Shown here: positions 1 to 8,368 of the stretch, one piece after another
How positions within the stretch are numbered: position 1 is the first letter of the stretch
Layout of the letters: each line of letters starts with the position of its first letter
Source: Roseateles sp. DAIF2
Lineage (GTDB): Bacteria > Pseudomonadota > Gammaproteobacteria > Burkholderiales > Burkholderiaceae_C
DNA: 64,000 nt
Direction: 5' to 3'
Assembly (NCBI RefSeq): GCF_015624425.1
Contig: NZ_CP049919.1
Span: 3,038,001-3,102,000, forward strand
Notes under the pieces: model-generated
Told to the model about the DNA's origin: nothing
What the model saw: the letters and a program-made list of their open reading frames with translations, nothing else
The model's database searches: none
Made by a program: the position numbers and the translations under genes

Positions 1-1
1 C

Positions 2-109
2 GAGGTGGCGGCGCGGACCGGCTATGCGCACCTGAGCCATCTGAACGCGGCGCTGCGCCGCGCCGGGCTCGGTTCGGCGCAGCGTTACCGTCAGGCGGTC
101 AGCGGCTGA
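2..109 (+). CDS. AraC-family regulator, C-terminal fragment (cut by window edge)
   Basis: Only the last 35 codons are present, because the gene begins before the window. The translated tail (VAARTGYAHLSHLNAALRR, then a QRYRQ end) has the shape of the second helix-turn-helix of AraC/XylS regulators: the 'A..GY....L...FRR..G....YR' spacing is kept, although the usual F after S/H is replaced. A TGA stop lies at 107-109, immediately before the converging DUF4337 gene. The effector domain is not visible, so its target cannot be inferred. Confidence 0.55.
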   Translation, partial: EVAARTGYAHLSHLNAALRRAGLGSAQRYRQAVSG

Positions 110-685
110 TCAGAAGTGCAGCCAGGCGGCGATGCCCAGTGCAACGCCGACGCCGCCGGCCAGCAGGGTCGCCCCTTCCATCCAGCGCTTCTTGGTCAAG
201 AGGGTGATCGCGGCCAGCGCGATCGAGATCTGCAGCGCGGTGGTGGCCTGGGCCCAGCGGTGGTGCTGGTGCAGTTGCTCGTCGCTGCGCTGGTCCCAGG
301 CGCTGGACTCCTGCTCCAGTGCCTCGGCCTTGCCCTTGATCTCGGCCTTTTCCTTCTTGTAGCGCTCGATCTCGTCCTGGTAGCGCGGCTTCTTGTCCTC
401 GGCCACCAGCACCAGGGCCAGCTCGGCCAGGTTCTGCTTGCCGCTCTTGGCCTGGTAGTAGGCCCATTGGTTTGCGGCCTCGGTCTTCTTGATCGCGGCG
501 TTGTTCTTGAACAGGCCGGCATTGGCCTGGGTGGCGCCGCCCATATAGGCGAAGAAGGCGCCGACCGTGGCCAGCACCGCGGTGATCACCGCCAGCTGGC
601 CGGCCAGGCCCTTGGGTTCGTGCTGCGCCGCATGCTCCAGCTCATGGTCATGCGGGCCGTGGACATGAAAACCGCCACCTGACAT
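110..685 (-). CDS. DUF4337 domain-containing membrane protein
   Basis: A 191-residue protein. A His-rich N-terminus (HVHGPHDHELEH) is followed by one membrane segment (about residues 30-50, LAVITAVLATVGAFFAYMG), a long charged helical stretch (about 60-140, rich in K/E/Q, probably coiled coil), and two further hydrophobic segments near the C-terminus (about 148-162 and 170-188). This architecture and the 'NQWAYYQAKS' segment are typical of DUF4337. Family function is unknown. It lies 33 bp downstream of the antiporter G subunit on the same strand and could be co-transcribed with it. It converges on the AraC fragment. Confidence 0.85.
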   Translation of the reverse strand: MSGGGFHVHGPHDHELEHAAQHEPKGLAGQLAVITAVLATVGAFFAYMGGATQANAGLFKNNAAIKKTEAANQWAYYQAKSGKQNLAELALVLVAEDKKPRYQDEIERYKKEKAEIKGKAEALEQESSAWDQRSDEQLHQHHRWAQATTALQISIALAAITLLTKKRWMEGATLLAGGVGVALGIAAWLHF

Positions 686-718
686 CGGTGCGCTCCTTGC
701 TGCTCTTTGATCGGGGGC

Positions 719-1057
719 TCACATTGTGCCCGGGCGATCTTTCGGTTCCGTTTCGGTGCGCTTGCGGAACAGCGCGGCGCGCGCCAGCAGGGTGGTGGTG
801 ACCGGCGCGGTGACGGCCAGCAGCAGGATGATCAGCCAGCTCTGCAGCTCGAGCCGGCCATGGTGCAGCGAGAAATAGAGGATGGAGGCCAGCGCGACCG
901 CCCAGACGCCCAGCGCCGCGGTGATCGCCGGTGCATGCATGCGCGAGAAGAAGTTGGGCAGGCGGTGCAGGCCCAGGGCGCTGATCAGTGCCAGCACGCC
1001 GCTGAGCAGCAGCAGCGCGCCGACCAGGATCTCGGCCCACAGCGGCAGCGGCGTCAT
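719..1057 (-). CDS. mrpG: Mrp/Pha-type cation/proton antiporter subunit G
   Basis: A 112-residue small membrane subunit with three hydrophobic helices (about 7-29, 38-60, 66-90). The family-typical 'GLHRLPNFFSRMHAPAITAALG' region is at about 29-50. It is the last gene of the antiporter operon. The ATG at 1055-1057 overlaps the stop of subunit F by four bases, so translation is probably coupled; longer upstream extensions in this frame run through subunit F and are not real. The complex exchanges monovalent cations (Na+ or K+) for protons at the inner membrane. Which cation cannot be told from sequence, so PhaG is an equal name. Confidence 0.93.
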   Translation of the reverse strand: MTPLPLWAEILVGALLLLSGVLALISALGLHRLPNFFSRMHAPAITAALGVWAVALASILYFSLHHGRLELQSWLIILLLAVTAPVTTTLLARAALFRKRTETEPKDRPGTM

Positions 1058-1347
1058 TCGATCACCTCGCCGCGCAGCAGGAACTTGGCCAGCGCCGCCG
1101 AGCCGATGAAGCCGAACAGGCCGATCAGCAGCGCCGCCTCGAAATACATCTGGCTGCTGTAGCGGATGCCCAGCACCAGCACCAGGAGCATGCCGAGGAT
1201 GTAGAGAAAGTCCAGCGCCAGCACCCGGTCCTGGGCCGAGGGTCCGCGCAGCAGGCGCAGGGCGGTCAGCACCATCGCCAGGGTGTAGCAGGCCAGGGTG
1301 GCGAAGATCGCACCGGCCAGGATCGGGCTCGTGCTCAGCGTCGTCAT
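1054..1347 (-). CDS. mrpF: Mrp/Pha-type cation/proton antiporter subunit F
   Basis: A 97-residue subunit with three transmembrane helices. It carries the family region 'RLLRGPSAQDRVLALDFLY', whose Asp residues are conserved in MrpF/PhaF. Its ATG at 1345-1347 overlaps the end of subunit E by four bases, and its stop overlaps the start of subunit G. The size is normal for the family. Small subunits of this type are needed for assembly and activity of the multi-subunit antiporter. Confidence 0.93.
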   Translation of the reverse strand: MTTLSTSPILAGAIFATLACYTLAMVLTALRLLRGPSAQDRVLALDFLYILGMLLVLVLGIRYSSQMYFEAALLIGLFGFIGSAALAKFLLRGEVIE

Positions 1348-1838
1348 GCTTCGAAGATCTCCAGCAGGGGTTGCTCGTAGCGCTGCTTGTACTGGGCGAT
1401 GAAGTCGGCCTCCTCGCCCTGCAGGTCGAACACATGCAGCAGCAGCGAGCTGCGGTCGGCCGCCAGCTCGCTCCAGACGGTGCCGGGCACCGCGGTCGTG
1501 ATCACCGCCAGCGCCGCCAGCGCATGGGCGTCGCGCAGCGCCAGCGGGATGCGCACGAAGCGTCCGTTGGGCGGCCGCCGGCGCCCGGCCAGCACGCCGC
1601 GCGCGACCTGCAGGGCCGAGCTCTGCACATCGCCGCCCACCGTCAGGATCAGCCGCGCCAGCACCCACGGGCGCCGCACCGCGCCGCGCTGCGGCCGCAG
1701 CGGCGCGCTCAAGAGCGGCATCAGGATCGCCAGCAGCAGCGCGATCAGCAGATGGCCGGGCGAGGGCTGGTTCAGCAGCAGCCACAGGGCCGCCAGCGCG
1801 GCGGACAGCAGCGGGTTCGGGAACAGGCGCTTCATCAT
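1344..1838 (-). CDS. mrpE: Mrp/Pha-type cation/proton antiporter subunit E
   Basis: A 164-residue protein of the MnhE family. N-terminal membrane helices (about 8-45) are followed by a cytoplasmic domain with the 'ITTAVPGTVWSEL' region and a late 'HVFDL' segment, both typical of MrpE/PhaE. The start is the first of two adjacent ATGs, giving a 4-base overlap with the stop of subunit D (1835-1837). The second ATG (1835) is one codon shorter and equally possible. Confidence 0.92.
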   Translation of the reverse strand: MMKRLFPNPLLSAALAALWLLLNQPSPGHLLIALLLAILMPLLSAPLRPQRGAVRRPWVLARLILTVGGDVQSSALQVARGVLAGRRRPPNGRFVRIPLALRDAHALAALAVITTAVPGTVWSELAADRSSLLLHVFDLQGEEADFIAQYKQRYEQPLLEIFEA

Positions 1839-3556
1839 GGGGTCGGGCCTTGCTGCTGTTGCTGCGGGGCGCGCGGCGGCGGCACCGGCTGGGTCGACAG
1901 CACCGCCTCGATATAGGCGCGCGGCCCGTGCAGCGCGGCCGCGGCGGCATCGGTGTAACGCAGCACCGGGCCGGCCTGCCAGGCCAGCACCGCGCAGCCG
2001 GCCAGCAGCAGCAGGATCGGCAGGCATTCGATCACGCGCAACTTGGGCGCCGGGCGCTGCTGCGGCGCCCAGAAATAGCGGATGCCGATGCGCGACAGCG
2101 CGATCGTCGCGGCCAGGCCCGAGCCGATCAGGAGCGCCAGCAGGGTCCAGGCGCTGGCGCCGATCGGCGCCGCGGCGGACGCGGCCCCCAGGCCGGCGGG
2201 GTTCAGCAGCGCGGACAGCAGCGCGAACTTGGCGACGAAGCCCGACAGCGGCGGCAGCCCGGTGACCAGTAGGGTGCAGACGATGAAGGACAAGCCCAGG
2301 AAGGCCATCGCGGCGGGAATGGCGCGGCCGATCAGGGCCTGCTCCTCGTCGTCCAGGTTCACGCCCTCGGGCATGGCGCCCGGCAGGTCCAGCAGATCAT
2401 CGTCCTCGGGGCGGGCCAGCATGGCCTCGTCCTCGACCTCGCGCGAGCGCTCGATCAGCTCGACCAGCAGGAACAGTGCGCTCACCGCCAGGGTCGAGCT
2501 GAGCAGGTAGAACAGCGCGCCGCCGGTCACCGAGGTCTGATGCATGCCGACCGCGGTCAGCAGGGTGCCGGCCGAGACGATGATCGAATAGGCCGCGAGC
2601 CGGCCCGGATGCTGGCTGGCCAGCGCGCCGATCGCGCCGAAGGCCAGGGTCGCCAGGCCGCCCCAGACCAGCACCGGACCGCCGAAGGGCAGCAGGGCCG
2701 CGCCATCGGGGCCGAGGCCGGCCGGAAAGAACAGGGTCCACAACCGCAGCACCGCATACAGCCCGACCTTGGTCATGATCGCGAACAGCGCCGCCACCGG
2801 CGCGCTGGCGGCCGAGTAGGCCGGCACCAGCCAGAAGCTCAGCGGCCACATCGCGGCCTTGATCAGGAAGGCCATGCCCAGCAGGGCTGCGCCGGCATGC
2901 ATCAGGCCGCGGTCGGCGCTCGGGATCTGCGCCAGCTTATGCGCCATGTCGGCCATGTTCAGGGTGCCGGTGACGCCGTACAGCAGCGCGGTGCCGAGCA
3001 GGAACAGCGAGGAGGCCAGCAGGTTGATCGCGATGTAGTGCAGGCCGGCGCCGACGCGCGCGCGGCCCGAGCCATGCAGCAGCAGGCCGTAGGAGGCGAC
3101 CAGCATCACCTCGAAGAACACGAACAGATTGAACAGGTCGCCGGTTAGGAAGGCGCCGTTCAGGCCCATCAGCTGGATCTGGAACAGCGGATGGAAATGC
3201 ACGCCGGCGCGGTGCCAGCGCGCCAGCGCGAACAGCGCCGCGGCCAGGCCCACGCCGGCGGCCAGCAGCAGCAAGAGGCTGGAGAGCCGGTCCGCCACCA
3301 GCACGATGCCATAGGGCACCGGCCAGTTCGAGGGCAGGTACACGCCATAGGCCAGCGGCCCCGGCTGCGCATCGACCCACAGCAGCAGGGCCAGCGCGAT
3401 GCCCAGGCCCGCCAGGCAGGACAGGATGTTCAGCGCCGCCTTGGACTTGCGCCGCTTCTCGCCCAGCAGCAGCATCAGCGCCGCCGTCAGCATCGGCAGC
3501 AGGATGGGTGCGATCACCAGATGCGGCATCAGCACCGCGTCGATCCAGGCCGTCAT
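1835..3556 (-). CDS. mrpD: Mrp/Pha-type cation/proton antiporter subunit D
   Basis: A 573-residue, highly hydrophobic protein of the proton-conducting NuoL/M/N-like family. It contains the conserved Glu in 'FFEVMLVASYGLLLHG' and Lys in 'LIKAAMWPLSFWLVPAYSAASAPVAALFAIMTKVG', the features used for proton translocation in this family. It overlaps subunit C by four bases upstream. An acidic insertion (EDDDLLDLPGAMPEGVNLDDEEQ, about residues 385-410) sits in a late loop. Such loops are common in proteobacterial PhaD-type proteins. Confidence 0.95.
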   Translation of the reverse strand: MTAWIDAVLMPHLVIAPILLPMLTAALMLLLGEKRRKSKAALNILSCLAGLGIALALLLWVDAQPGPLAYGVYLPSNWPVPYGIVLVADRLSSLLLLLAAGVGLAAALFALARWHRAGVHFHPLFQIQLMGLNGAFLTGDLFNLFVFFEVMLVASYGLLLHGSGRARVGAGLHYIAINLLASSLFLLGTALLYGVTGTLNMADMAHKLAQIPSADRGLMHAGAALLGMAFLIKAAMWPLSFWLVPAYSAASAPVAALFAIMTKVGLYAVLRLWTLFFPAGLGPDGAALLPFGGPVLVWGGLATLAFGAIGALASQHPGRLAAYSIIVSAGTLLTAVGMHQTSVTGGALFYLLSSTLAVSALFLLVELIERSREVEDEAMLARPEDDDLLDLPGAMPEGVNLDDEEQALIGRAIPAAMAFLGLSFIVCTLLVTGLPPLSGFVAKFALLSALLNPAGLGAASAAAPIGASAWTLLALLIGSGLAATIALSRIGIRYFWAPQQRPAPKLRVIECLPILLLLAGCAVLAWQAGPVLRYTDAAAAALHGPRAYIEAVLSTQPVPPPRAPQQQQQGPTP

Positions 3557-3915
3557 CGCGCGCCACCTTCCTGCTCGTCATTCTCGCGGCCGTCCACATG
3601 GTCGGTGCCGGACAGGCCGCGCGAGGCCAGCAGCACGACCAGGAACAGCGCGGTGGTGGCGAAGCCGATCACGATCGCGGTCAGCACCAGGGCCTGCGGC
3701 ATCGGGTCGGTGTAGTTCTCCAGGTTGGCGGTCAGGCCTTGTCGCACGATCGGCTCCTCGCCGATCGACAGGCTGCCGGTGGCGAAGATGAACAGGTTGA
3801 CCGCATAGGACAGCAGGGACAGGCCCATCAGCACCTGGAAGGTGCGCGGGCGCAGCAGCAGCCAGACGCCGGCGCCGCCGAGCACGCCAATGGCCAGGGC
3901 GAGCACGATCTCCAT
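3553..3915 (-). CDS. mrpC: Mrp/Pha-type cation/proton antiporter subunit C
   Basis: A 120-residue NuoK-like subunit with three membrane helices (about 4-20, 28-47, 74-98), including 'GLSLLSYAVNLFIFATG' and 'DPMPQALVLTAIVIGFATTAL', both family signatures. A polar C-terminal tail (GTDHVDGRENDEQEGG) is probably cytoplasmic. The ATG at 3913-3915 overlaps the stop of the A/B subunit, and the stop overlaps the start of subunit D. Four-base overlaps throughout the operon argue for strict translational coupling. Confidence 0.94.
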   Translation of the reverse strand: MEIVLALAIGVLGGAGVWLLLRPRTFQVLMGLSLLSYAVNLFIFATGSLSIGEEPIVRQGLTANLENYTDPMPQALVLTAIVIGFATTALFLVVLLASRGLSGTDHVDGRENDEQEGGAR

Positions 3916-6824
3916 CAGTCGTCCCCTCCGGGCTGAGCGGCCGGCTTGGGCCGGCGCAGCGACTGGTGGGCCAGCGCGGTCAGGATCAGCAGCACGGCAC
4001 CGACGACCGCGGCGAACACGCCGATGTCGAAGAAGGTGGCGCTGGCGAAATGCATCTCCCCGATCAGCGGCAGGCTCATATGGACGGTATGGGTGGTCAG
4101 GAAGGGATAGCCGAGGAACCAGGCGCCGACGCCGGTGGCGAGCGCGCACAGCAGGCCCAGCGCGATCCAGCGCGCCGGGTAGACGCGCAGCCGCGCCTCC
4201 ACCCAATGCGTGCCCGAGACCATGTACTGGGCGATGAAGGCGGTGGCCACCACCAGGCCGGCGACGAAGCCGCCGCCCGGCTCGTTGTGGCCGCGCAGGA
4301 ACAGATGCACCGCCACCACCCAGGCCACCGGCAGCAGCAGGCGCACCAGCACCGCCGGCACCAGCAGATAGCCGTAGGCGGTGTCGCGCGCGGTGCGCGG
4401 GTTCAGCAGGTCGCTCTGGGCATCGGCCGGCACGGCCTGTTGCTGGCGCGGCGCCTGCACCGCCTCGCGCGGCGGCCGGAAGCGGCGCAGCAGCGCATAG
4501 ATGGTCAGGCCCACCGCGCCCAGCACGGTGATCTCGCCCAGGGTGTCGAAGCCGCGGAAGTCGACCAGCATCACGTTGACGATATTGCTGCCGCCGCCCT
4601 CGGGCAGGGCCTTCTCGATGAAGAAGGGCGAGATGCTCTGCGGTGCGGGCCGGGTCATCATCGCGTAGGCCAGCACCGCCAGGCCGGTGCCGCTGAGCAG
4701 GGCCAGGCCCAGGTCGCGCGCGCGCCGGCCGAGGTTGCGCGGGCTGTCGTCGCCATAGCGCTCGATGCGCTTGGGCAGCCAGCGCAGGCCCAGCAGGAAC
4801 AGCACCGTGGTGACGAACTCGACCGCCAGCTGGGTCAGCGCCAGGTCGGGCGCGGAGAACCAGATGAAGGTCAGGCAGGTCACCAGGCCGGCCACGCCCA
4901 TCATCATCAGGGCCGCCAGGCGGTGGTACTTGGCCTGCACCGCCGCGCCGATCGCGCAGGCGCCGCCGACCAGCCACAGCACCGCGAACACCGGCGACAG
5001 CGGCACGCGCGGCCGGTCGCCCCAGGTGAGGCCCGCGCCGTCCGGCCCGCGCAGCGCCAGCAGCGTCACCGCGGACGCGCCCAGCAGCACCCAGAACAGC
5101 TGGGTCTGCAGGCGCCGCGTGCTCAAGCGCCGGCGCAGCGCGCGCGCCAGGGCGCTCAAGGCGGCGATCAGGCGCTCGAACTGGCGCTGGCCGTCCAGAT
5201 GGTGGATCAGCGGCGTCAGCTCGAAGCGGCCCTGTTCCAGCTGGCGGCGCAGCGCCAGGTACAGGCCGATGCCGCCGGCCAGCGCCACCAGGCTCATCAC
5301 CAGCGGCAGGTTGAAGCCATGCCACAGCGCCAGGCTGTACTCGGGCAGCGCACTGCCACCGACCACCGGCCGCGCCGCGGCCGCCAGCAGCGGGCCGACC
5401 GACTGCGCCGGCGCGATGCCCACCACCAGGCAGGCCAACACCAGCAGGGCCACCGGCAGCATCATCCAGCGGGTCGGGTCATGCGGCTGGCGGGGCAGCT
5501 CGTCGGTCTGGGTCGGGCCGCAGAAGATGTCGAAACTGAAGCGCAGCGAATACACCACCGCGAACACGCCGGCCAGGGTGGCGGCCAGCGGCAGGCCATG
5601 CTCGACCCAGGGCAGGGAGTTGATGTAGACCGTCTCGGCGAAGAACATCTCCTTGGACAGGAAGCCGTTCAGCAGCGGCACGCCGGCCATCGCGGCGCTG
5701 GCCACCATCGCCAGGGTGCCGGTGATCGGCATCAGGCGGAACAGGCCGTCCAGGCGGCGGATGTCGCGCGTGCCGGTCTCGTGGTCAACGATGCCGGCGG
5801 CCATGAACAGCGAGGCCTTGAAGGTCGCGTGGTTCATGATGTGGAACACGGCCGCGACCGCGGCCAGCGGGCTGTTCAAGCCCAGCAGCAGGGTGATCAG
5901 GCCCAGGTGGCTGATGGTGGAATAGGCCAGCACGCCCTTCAGGTCGTTCTGGAACATCGCCGCATAGGCGCCCAGCAGCAGGGTCGCGAGGCCCGCACCG
6001 CCGACGATCCAGAACCATTGCTCGCTACCCGCGAGTGCCGGCCACAGCCGCGCCAGCAGGAACACGCCGGCCTTCACCATCGTGGCCGAATGCAGATAGG
6101 CCGAGACCGGCGTCGGCGCCGCCATCGCATGTGGCAGCCAGAAGTGAAAGGGGAACTGCGCGCTCTTGCTCAAGGCGCCCAGCAGCACCAGGACCAGGGC
6201 CGGCGTGTACAGCGCATGGGCGCGGATCTGCTCGCCGGCGGCCAGCACCGCGTCGAGCTCGTAGCTGCCGACGATATGGCCCAGCAGCAGCACGCCGGCC
6301 AGCAGGCACAGGCCGCCGGTGCCGGTCACCGTCAGCGCCATGCGGGCGCCGCGGCGCGCGTCGCGCCGGTGGTGCCAGTAGCCGATCAGCAGGAAGGAGA
6401 ACAGGCTGGTCAGCTCCCAGAAGAACACCAGCTGGATCAGGTTGCCCGACAGCACCACGCCCAGCATCGCGCCCATGAAGGCGAGGAAGGCGGAGTAAAA
6501 GCGCGCCATCGGGTCGGTGGGCGACATGTAATAGCGCGCATAGATCACGACCAAGAGGCCGATGCCCAGCACCAGCATCGCGAACATCCAGGCGAAGCCG
6601 TCGACGCGCGCCACCCAGTTGATGCCAAGGCTGAGCAGCCAGACCGCCTCCTCGCGGATCACGCCGCCGGCGCTGACCTCGGGCCACAGCATCGCCATGC
6701 CGACCAGGCCGGCGAGCGCGACCAGGCCGGCCAGGGTCGATTCGGCGTTGCGGGCATTGGTCGGCAGCAGCACGGCCAGAGCCGCGCCGAGCAGGGGCAG
6801 GGCGATCAGGAGGAACAGGGACAT
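3915..6824 (-). CDS. mrpA: Mrp/Pha-type antiporter subunit A fused to subunit B
   Basis: A 969-residue NuoL-like subunit. About residues 1-770 form the MrpA part, with 'FFWELTSLFSFLLIGYW', 'LSKSAQFPFHFWLPHAM', 'PTPVSAYLHSATMVKAGV' and 'HIMNHATFKASLFM' (conserved Glu, Lys and His of the proton pathway). The C-terminal ~150 residues, from about 815, match MrpB/MnhB ('FLRGHNEPGGGFVAGLV', then 'FDIGVFAAVVGAVL'). The fusion makes this the six-gene (group 2, PhaAB-CDEFG) form. It is the first gene of the operon. The start ATG lies 100 bp from the next gene's end, and the upstream strip holds a pair of GTGAC repeats. Confidence 0.95.
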   Translation of the reverse strand: MSLFLLIALPLLGAALAVLLPTNARNAESTLAGLVALAGLVGMAMLWPEVSAGGVIREEAVWLLSLGINWVARVDGFAWMFAMLVLGIGLLVVIYARYYMSPTDPMARFYSAFLAFMGAMLGVVLSGNLIQLVFFWELTSLFSFLLIGYWHHRRDARRGARMALTVTGTGGLCLLAGVLLLGHIVGSYELDAVLAAGEQIRAHALYTPALVLVLLGALSKSAQFPFHFWLPHAMAAPTPVSAYLHSATMVKAGVFLLARLWPALAGSEQWFWIVGGAGLATLLLGAYAAMFQNDLKGVLAYSTISHLGLITLLLGLNSPLAAVAAVFHIMNHATFKASLFMAAGIVDHETGTRDIRRLDGLFRLMPITGTLAMVASAAMAGVPLLNGFLSKEMFFAETVYINSLPWVEHGLPLAATLAGVFAVVYSLRFSFDIFCGPTQTDELPRQPHDPTRWMMLPVALLVLACLVVGIAPAQSVGPLLAAAARPVVGGSALPEYSLALWHGFNLPLVMSLVALAGGIGLYLALRRQLEQGRFELTPLIHHLDGQRQFERLIAALSALARALRRRLSTRRLQTQLFWVLLGASAVTLLALRGPDGAGLTWGDRPRVPLSPVFAVLWLVGGACAIGAAVQAKYHRLAALMMMGVAGLVTCLTFIWFSAPDLALTQLAVEFVTTVLFLLGLRWLPKRIERYGDDSPRNLGRRARDLGLALLSGTGLAVLAYAMMTRPAPQSISPFFIEKALPEGGGSNIVNVMLVDFRGFDTLGEITVLGAVGLTIYALLRRFRPPREAVQAPRQQQAVPADAQSDLLNPRTARDTAYGYLLVPAVLVRLLLPVAWVVAVHLFLRGHNEPGGGFVAGLVVATAFIAQYMVSGTHWVEARLRVYPARWIALGLLCALATGVGAWFLGYPFLTTHTVHMSLPLIGEMHFASATFFDIGVFAAVVGAVLLILTALAHQSLRRPKPAAQPGGDD

Positions 6825-6841
6825 GGGCCCCGAGTTTAAGG

Positions 6842-6855
6842 GTCACTTTTGTCAC
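6842..6855 (-). promoter_or_regulatory. Tandem GTGAC repeat upstream of the antiporter operon
   Basis: On the minus strand, GTGAC occurs twice, separated by AAAA (6842-6846 and 6851-6855), 18-31 bp before the mrpA start. A short direct repeat this close to the start could be a regulator site or part of a promoter. Nothing identifies the regulator, and chance remains possible. Confidence 0.25.
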
Positions 6856-6925
6856 CCCCGCCGCGAGGCGTTGCGCTATGCGCCGCGGCGTGCCCCGACT
6901 CGATCCCGGTCGCGCAACGCGCGGC

Positions 6926-7696
6926 TCACAGCCCCCGCTCGCGCAGCCAGCGCTCCGTCGGTACGGGCTCGGGGCCGCCGGCGGCCTTCAGCGCCTCCAG
7001 CACGCGGTAGCGGCTCTCGATGCCGACCAGCATCAGCACCCGCCGGCCGCGCTGCGCTTCTCGCAGCACCTCGAGCAGGCGCTCGGCATGGTGGCGGTCC
7101 CATTGCTCCTGCAGGCGGCCGACCTCGCCACCGACCAGGCCCTCCTCGAGTTCGCGCAGCCCGGCGATCATGCGGTCGGTGCGCTCGCTGTTGACGTCGG
7201 CGGCCGAGGCCCAGCCGGCGGCCAGCGCCTGGTAGGCGGCGGCCTTCAATGCGTCGAGCGCCTTGGCGCCGACCGGGTTGCCGTCGCCGAAGGCCTTGTA
7301 GGCGCGGCCGGCACCGCCGCTCAGCTCGGTGAACAGCGGCTCGTCGGGCTCGGAGGCGTAGGCCTTGGCGCCGGTGGCGTCGAGATAGGGAAAGATCAGC
7401 TCGAGGTATTCGATCTTGCCGGGCCAGACCTTGCGGGTCCTGAGCTCGGTCGGCGTGACGTCCAGCACCAGCGCGTCCGGCTTGACCGCCTCGACGACCC
7501 GCCGCAGCGCGGGGAGGCCGTAGTTCGGCGCCAGCTTGTGGCGCGAATAGAGCGTGGAGATGACGAACAGCTCGGCCGGGCCGCTGTTCGCCAGGGCCGC
7601 CGGCCAGGGGCTGGCCGCCGCGGAACTGGCCGCCAGCAACCGGACCAGCCGCCGGCGTGACCAGCTGTCGCTAATCCCGTCGTTCATCATCGTCAT
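6926..7696 (-). CDS. Tat-exported protein of unknown function
   Basis: A 256-residue protein that I do not recognise. The N-terminus carries a twin-arginine signal (SRRRLVRLLAASSAAASPWPAALA), predicting export folded to the periplasm. The mature part begins 'ELFVISTLYSRHK' and has 'VKPDALVLDVTPTEL', 'EYLELIFPYLDATGAKAYASE' and a C-terminal 'RRVLMLVGIESRYRVLEAL'. This order of strands loosely resembles TraB/ChaN-like putative hydrolases, but I could not confirm it. The start at ATG 7694-7696 was chosen because it places the Tat motif at the N-terminus; the longer upstream extension is low-complexity Arg/Ser/Pro sequence. It sits alone between the antiporter operon and folA. Confidence 0.7.
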   Translation of the reverse strand: MTMMNDGISDSWSRRRLVRLLAASSAAASPWPAALANSGPAELFVISTLYSRHKLAPNYGLPALRRVVEAVKPDALVLDVTPTELRTRKVWPGKIEYLELIFPYLDATGAKAYASEPDEPLFTELSGGAGRAYKAFGDGNPVGAKALDALKAAAYQALAAGWASAADVNSERTDRMIAGLRELEEGLVGGEVGRLQEQWDRHHAERLLEVLREAQRGRRVLMLVGIESRYRVLEALKAAGGPEPVPTERWLRERGL

Positions 7697-7847
7697 GTCC
7701 GGCCCTTTTGTTGTGTCTGGGGTGGCGGACTGTAGGCAAAGGCGCGCCGGCCGGCTGCCCCGATGCGACGGACTCGGGCGGCCGCCGACGAAGCGGGGCC
7801 TGGCGGGATGAAGCTGAAGCGGAAGCGAGCGAGTGGACGGCGGCTGC

Positions 7848-8366
7848 TCAGCGGCGCTCGTAATCGACGAAGGCGTAGTCCCAGCCATGGCCGCGCTCGG
7901 CCGGGCTGTGATGGACCGTGCGCGCGGTTTCGACAAAGTCCGCCCGCGGCCAGGCGGGGAAGAAGGCGTCGGCGCCGTCGAACCGGGTATCCAGCTCGGT
8001 CAGCAGCAGGCGGTCGGCGCGGGGCAGGGCCAGCGCGTAGATCTCGGCGCCGCCCATCACGAAGACCTCGGGCACCTTGTCGCCGGCGCAGGCCGCCAGC
8101 GCGGCCTCCAGCGAGGTGAAGGCCTCGGCCCCGTCCAGCACCAGGCCGCTCTGGCGGCTCAGCACCAGGTTGCGGCGGCCGACCAGGGGGCGGAACTTGG
8201 CCGGGATCGAGTCCCAGGTCTTGCGCCCCATGATGACCGGATGGCCCAGCGTCAGCGCCTTGAAGCGCGCCATGTCCTCGGGGATGCGGGCCAGCAGCTC
8301 GTTGCCGCGGCCGATGCCGCCATCGCGCGCGACGGCGGCGATCAGGGACACCTTCATCATCATCAT
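7848..8366 (-). CDS. folA: Dihydrofolate reductase
   Basis: A 172-residue enzyme that reduces dihydrofolate to tetrahydrofolate with NADPH, replenishing the cofactor consumed by thymidylate synthase encoded just upstream. Visible motifs are the N-terminal 'SLIAAVARDGGIGRGNELLARIPEDMARFK' region with the catalytic acid (D in IPEDM), 'PVIMGRKTWDSIP', and 'VFVMGGAEIYALALPRADRLLLTELD'. Four ATGs stand in a row (8366, 8363, 8360, 8357). The first was chosen because a GGTGGCGG stretch lies about 7 bases before it; the last would give the classical MKVSL start. It follows thyA by two bases. Confidence 0.96.
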   Translation of the reverse strand: MMMMKVSLIAAVARDGGIGRGNELLARIPEDMARFKALTLGHPVIMGRKTWDSIPAKFRPLVGRRNLVLSRQSGLVLDGAEAFTSLEAALAACAGDKVPEVFVMGGAEIYALALPRADRLLLTELDTRFDGADAFFPAWPRADFVETARTVHHSPAERGHGWDYAFVDYERR

Positions 8367-8368
8367 GC

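Noticed and set aside
3966..6839. A 957-codon plus-strand open frame antisense to mrpA
   Set aside because: Its translation is dominated by Gln, His, Arg and Ala, typical of antisense frames in very G+C-rich coding DNA. The minus strand encodes a complete MrpA/B.
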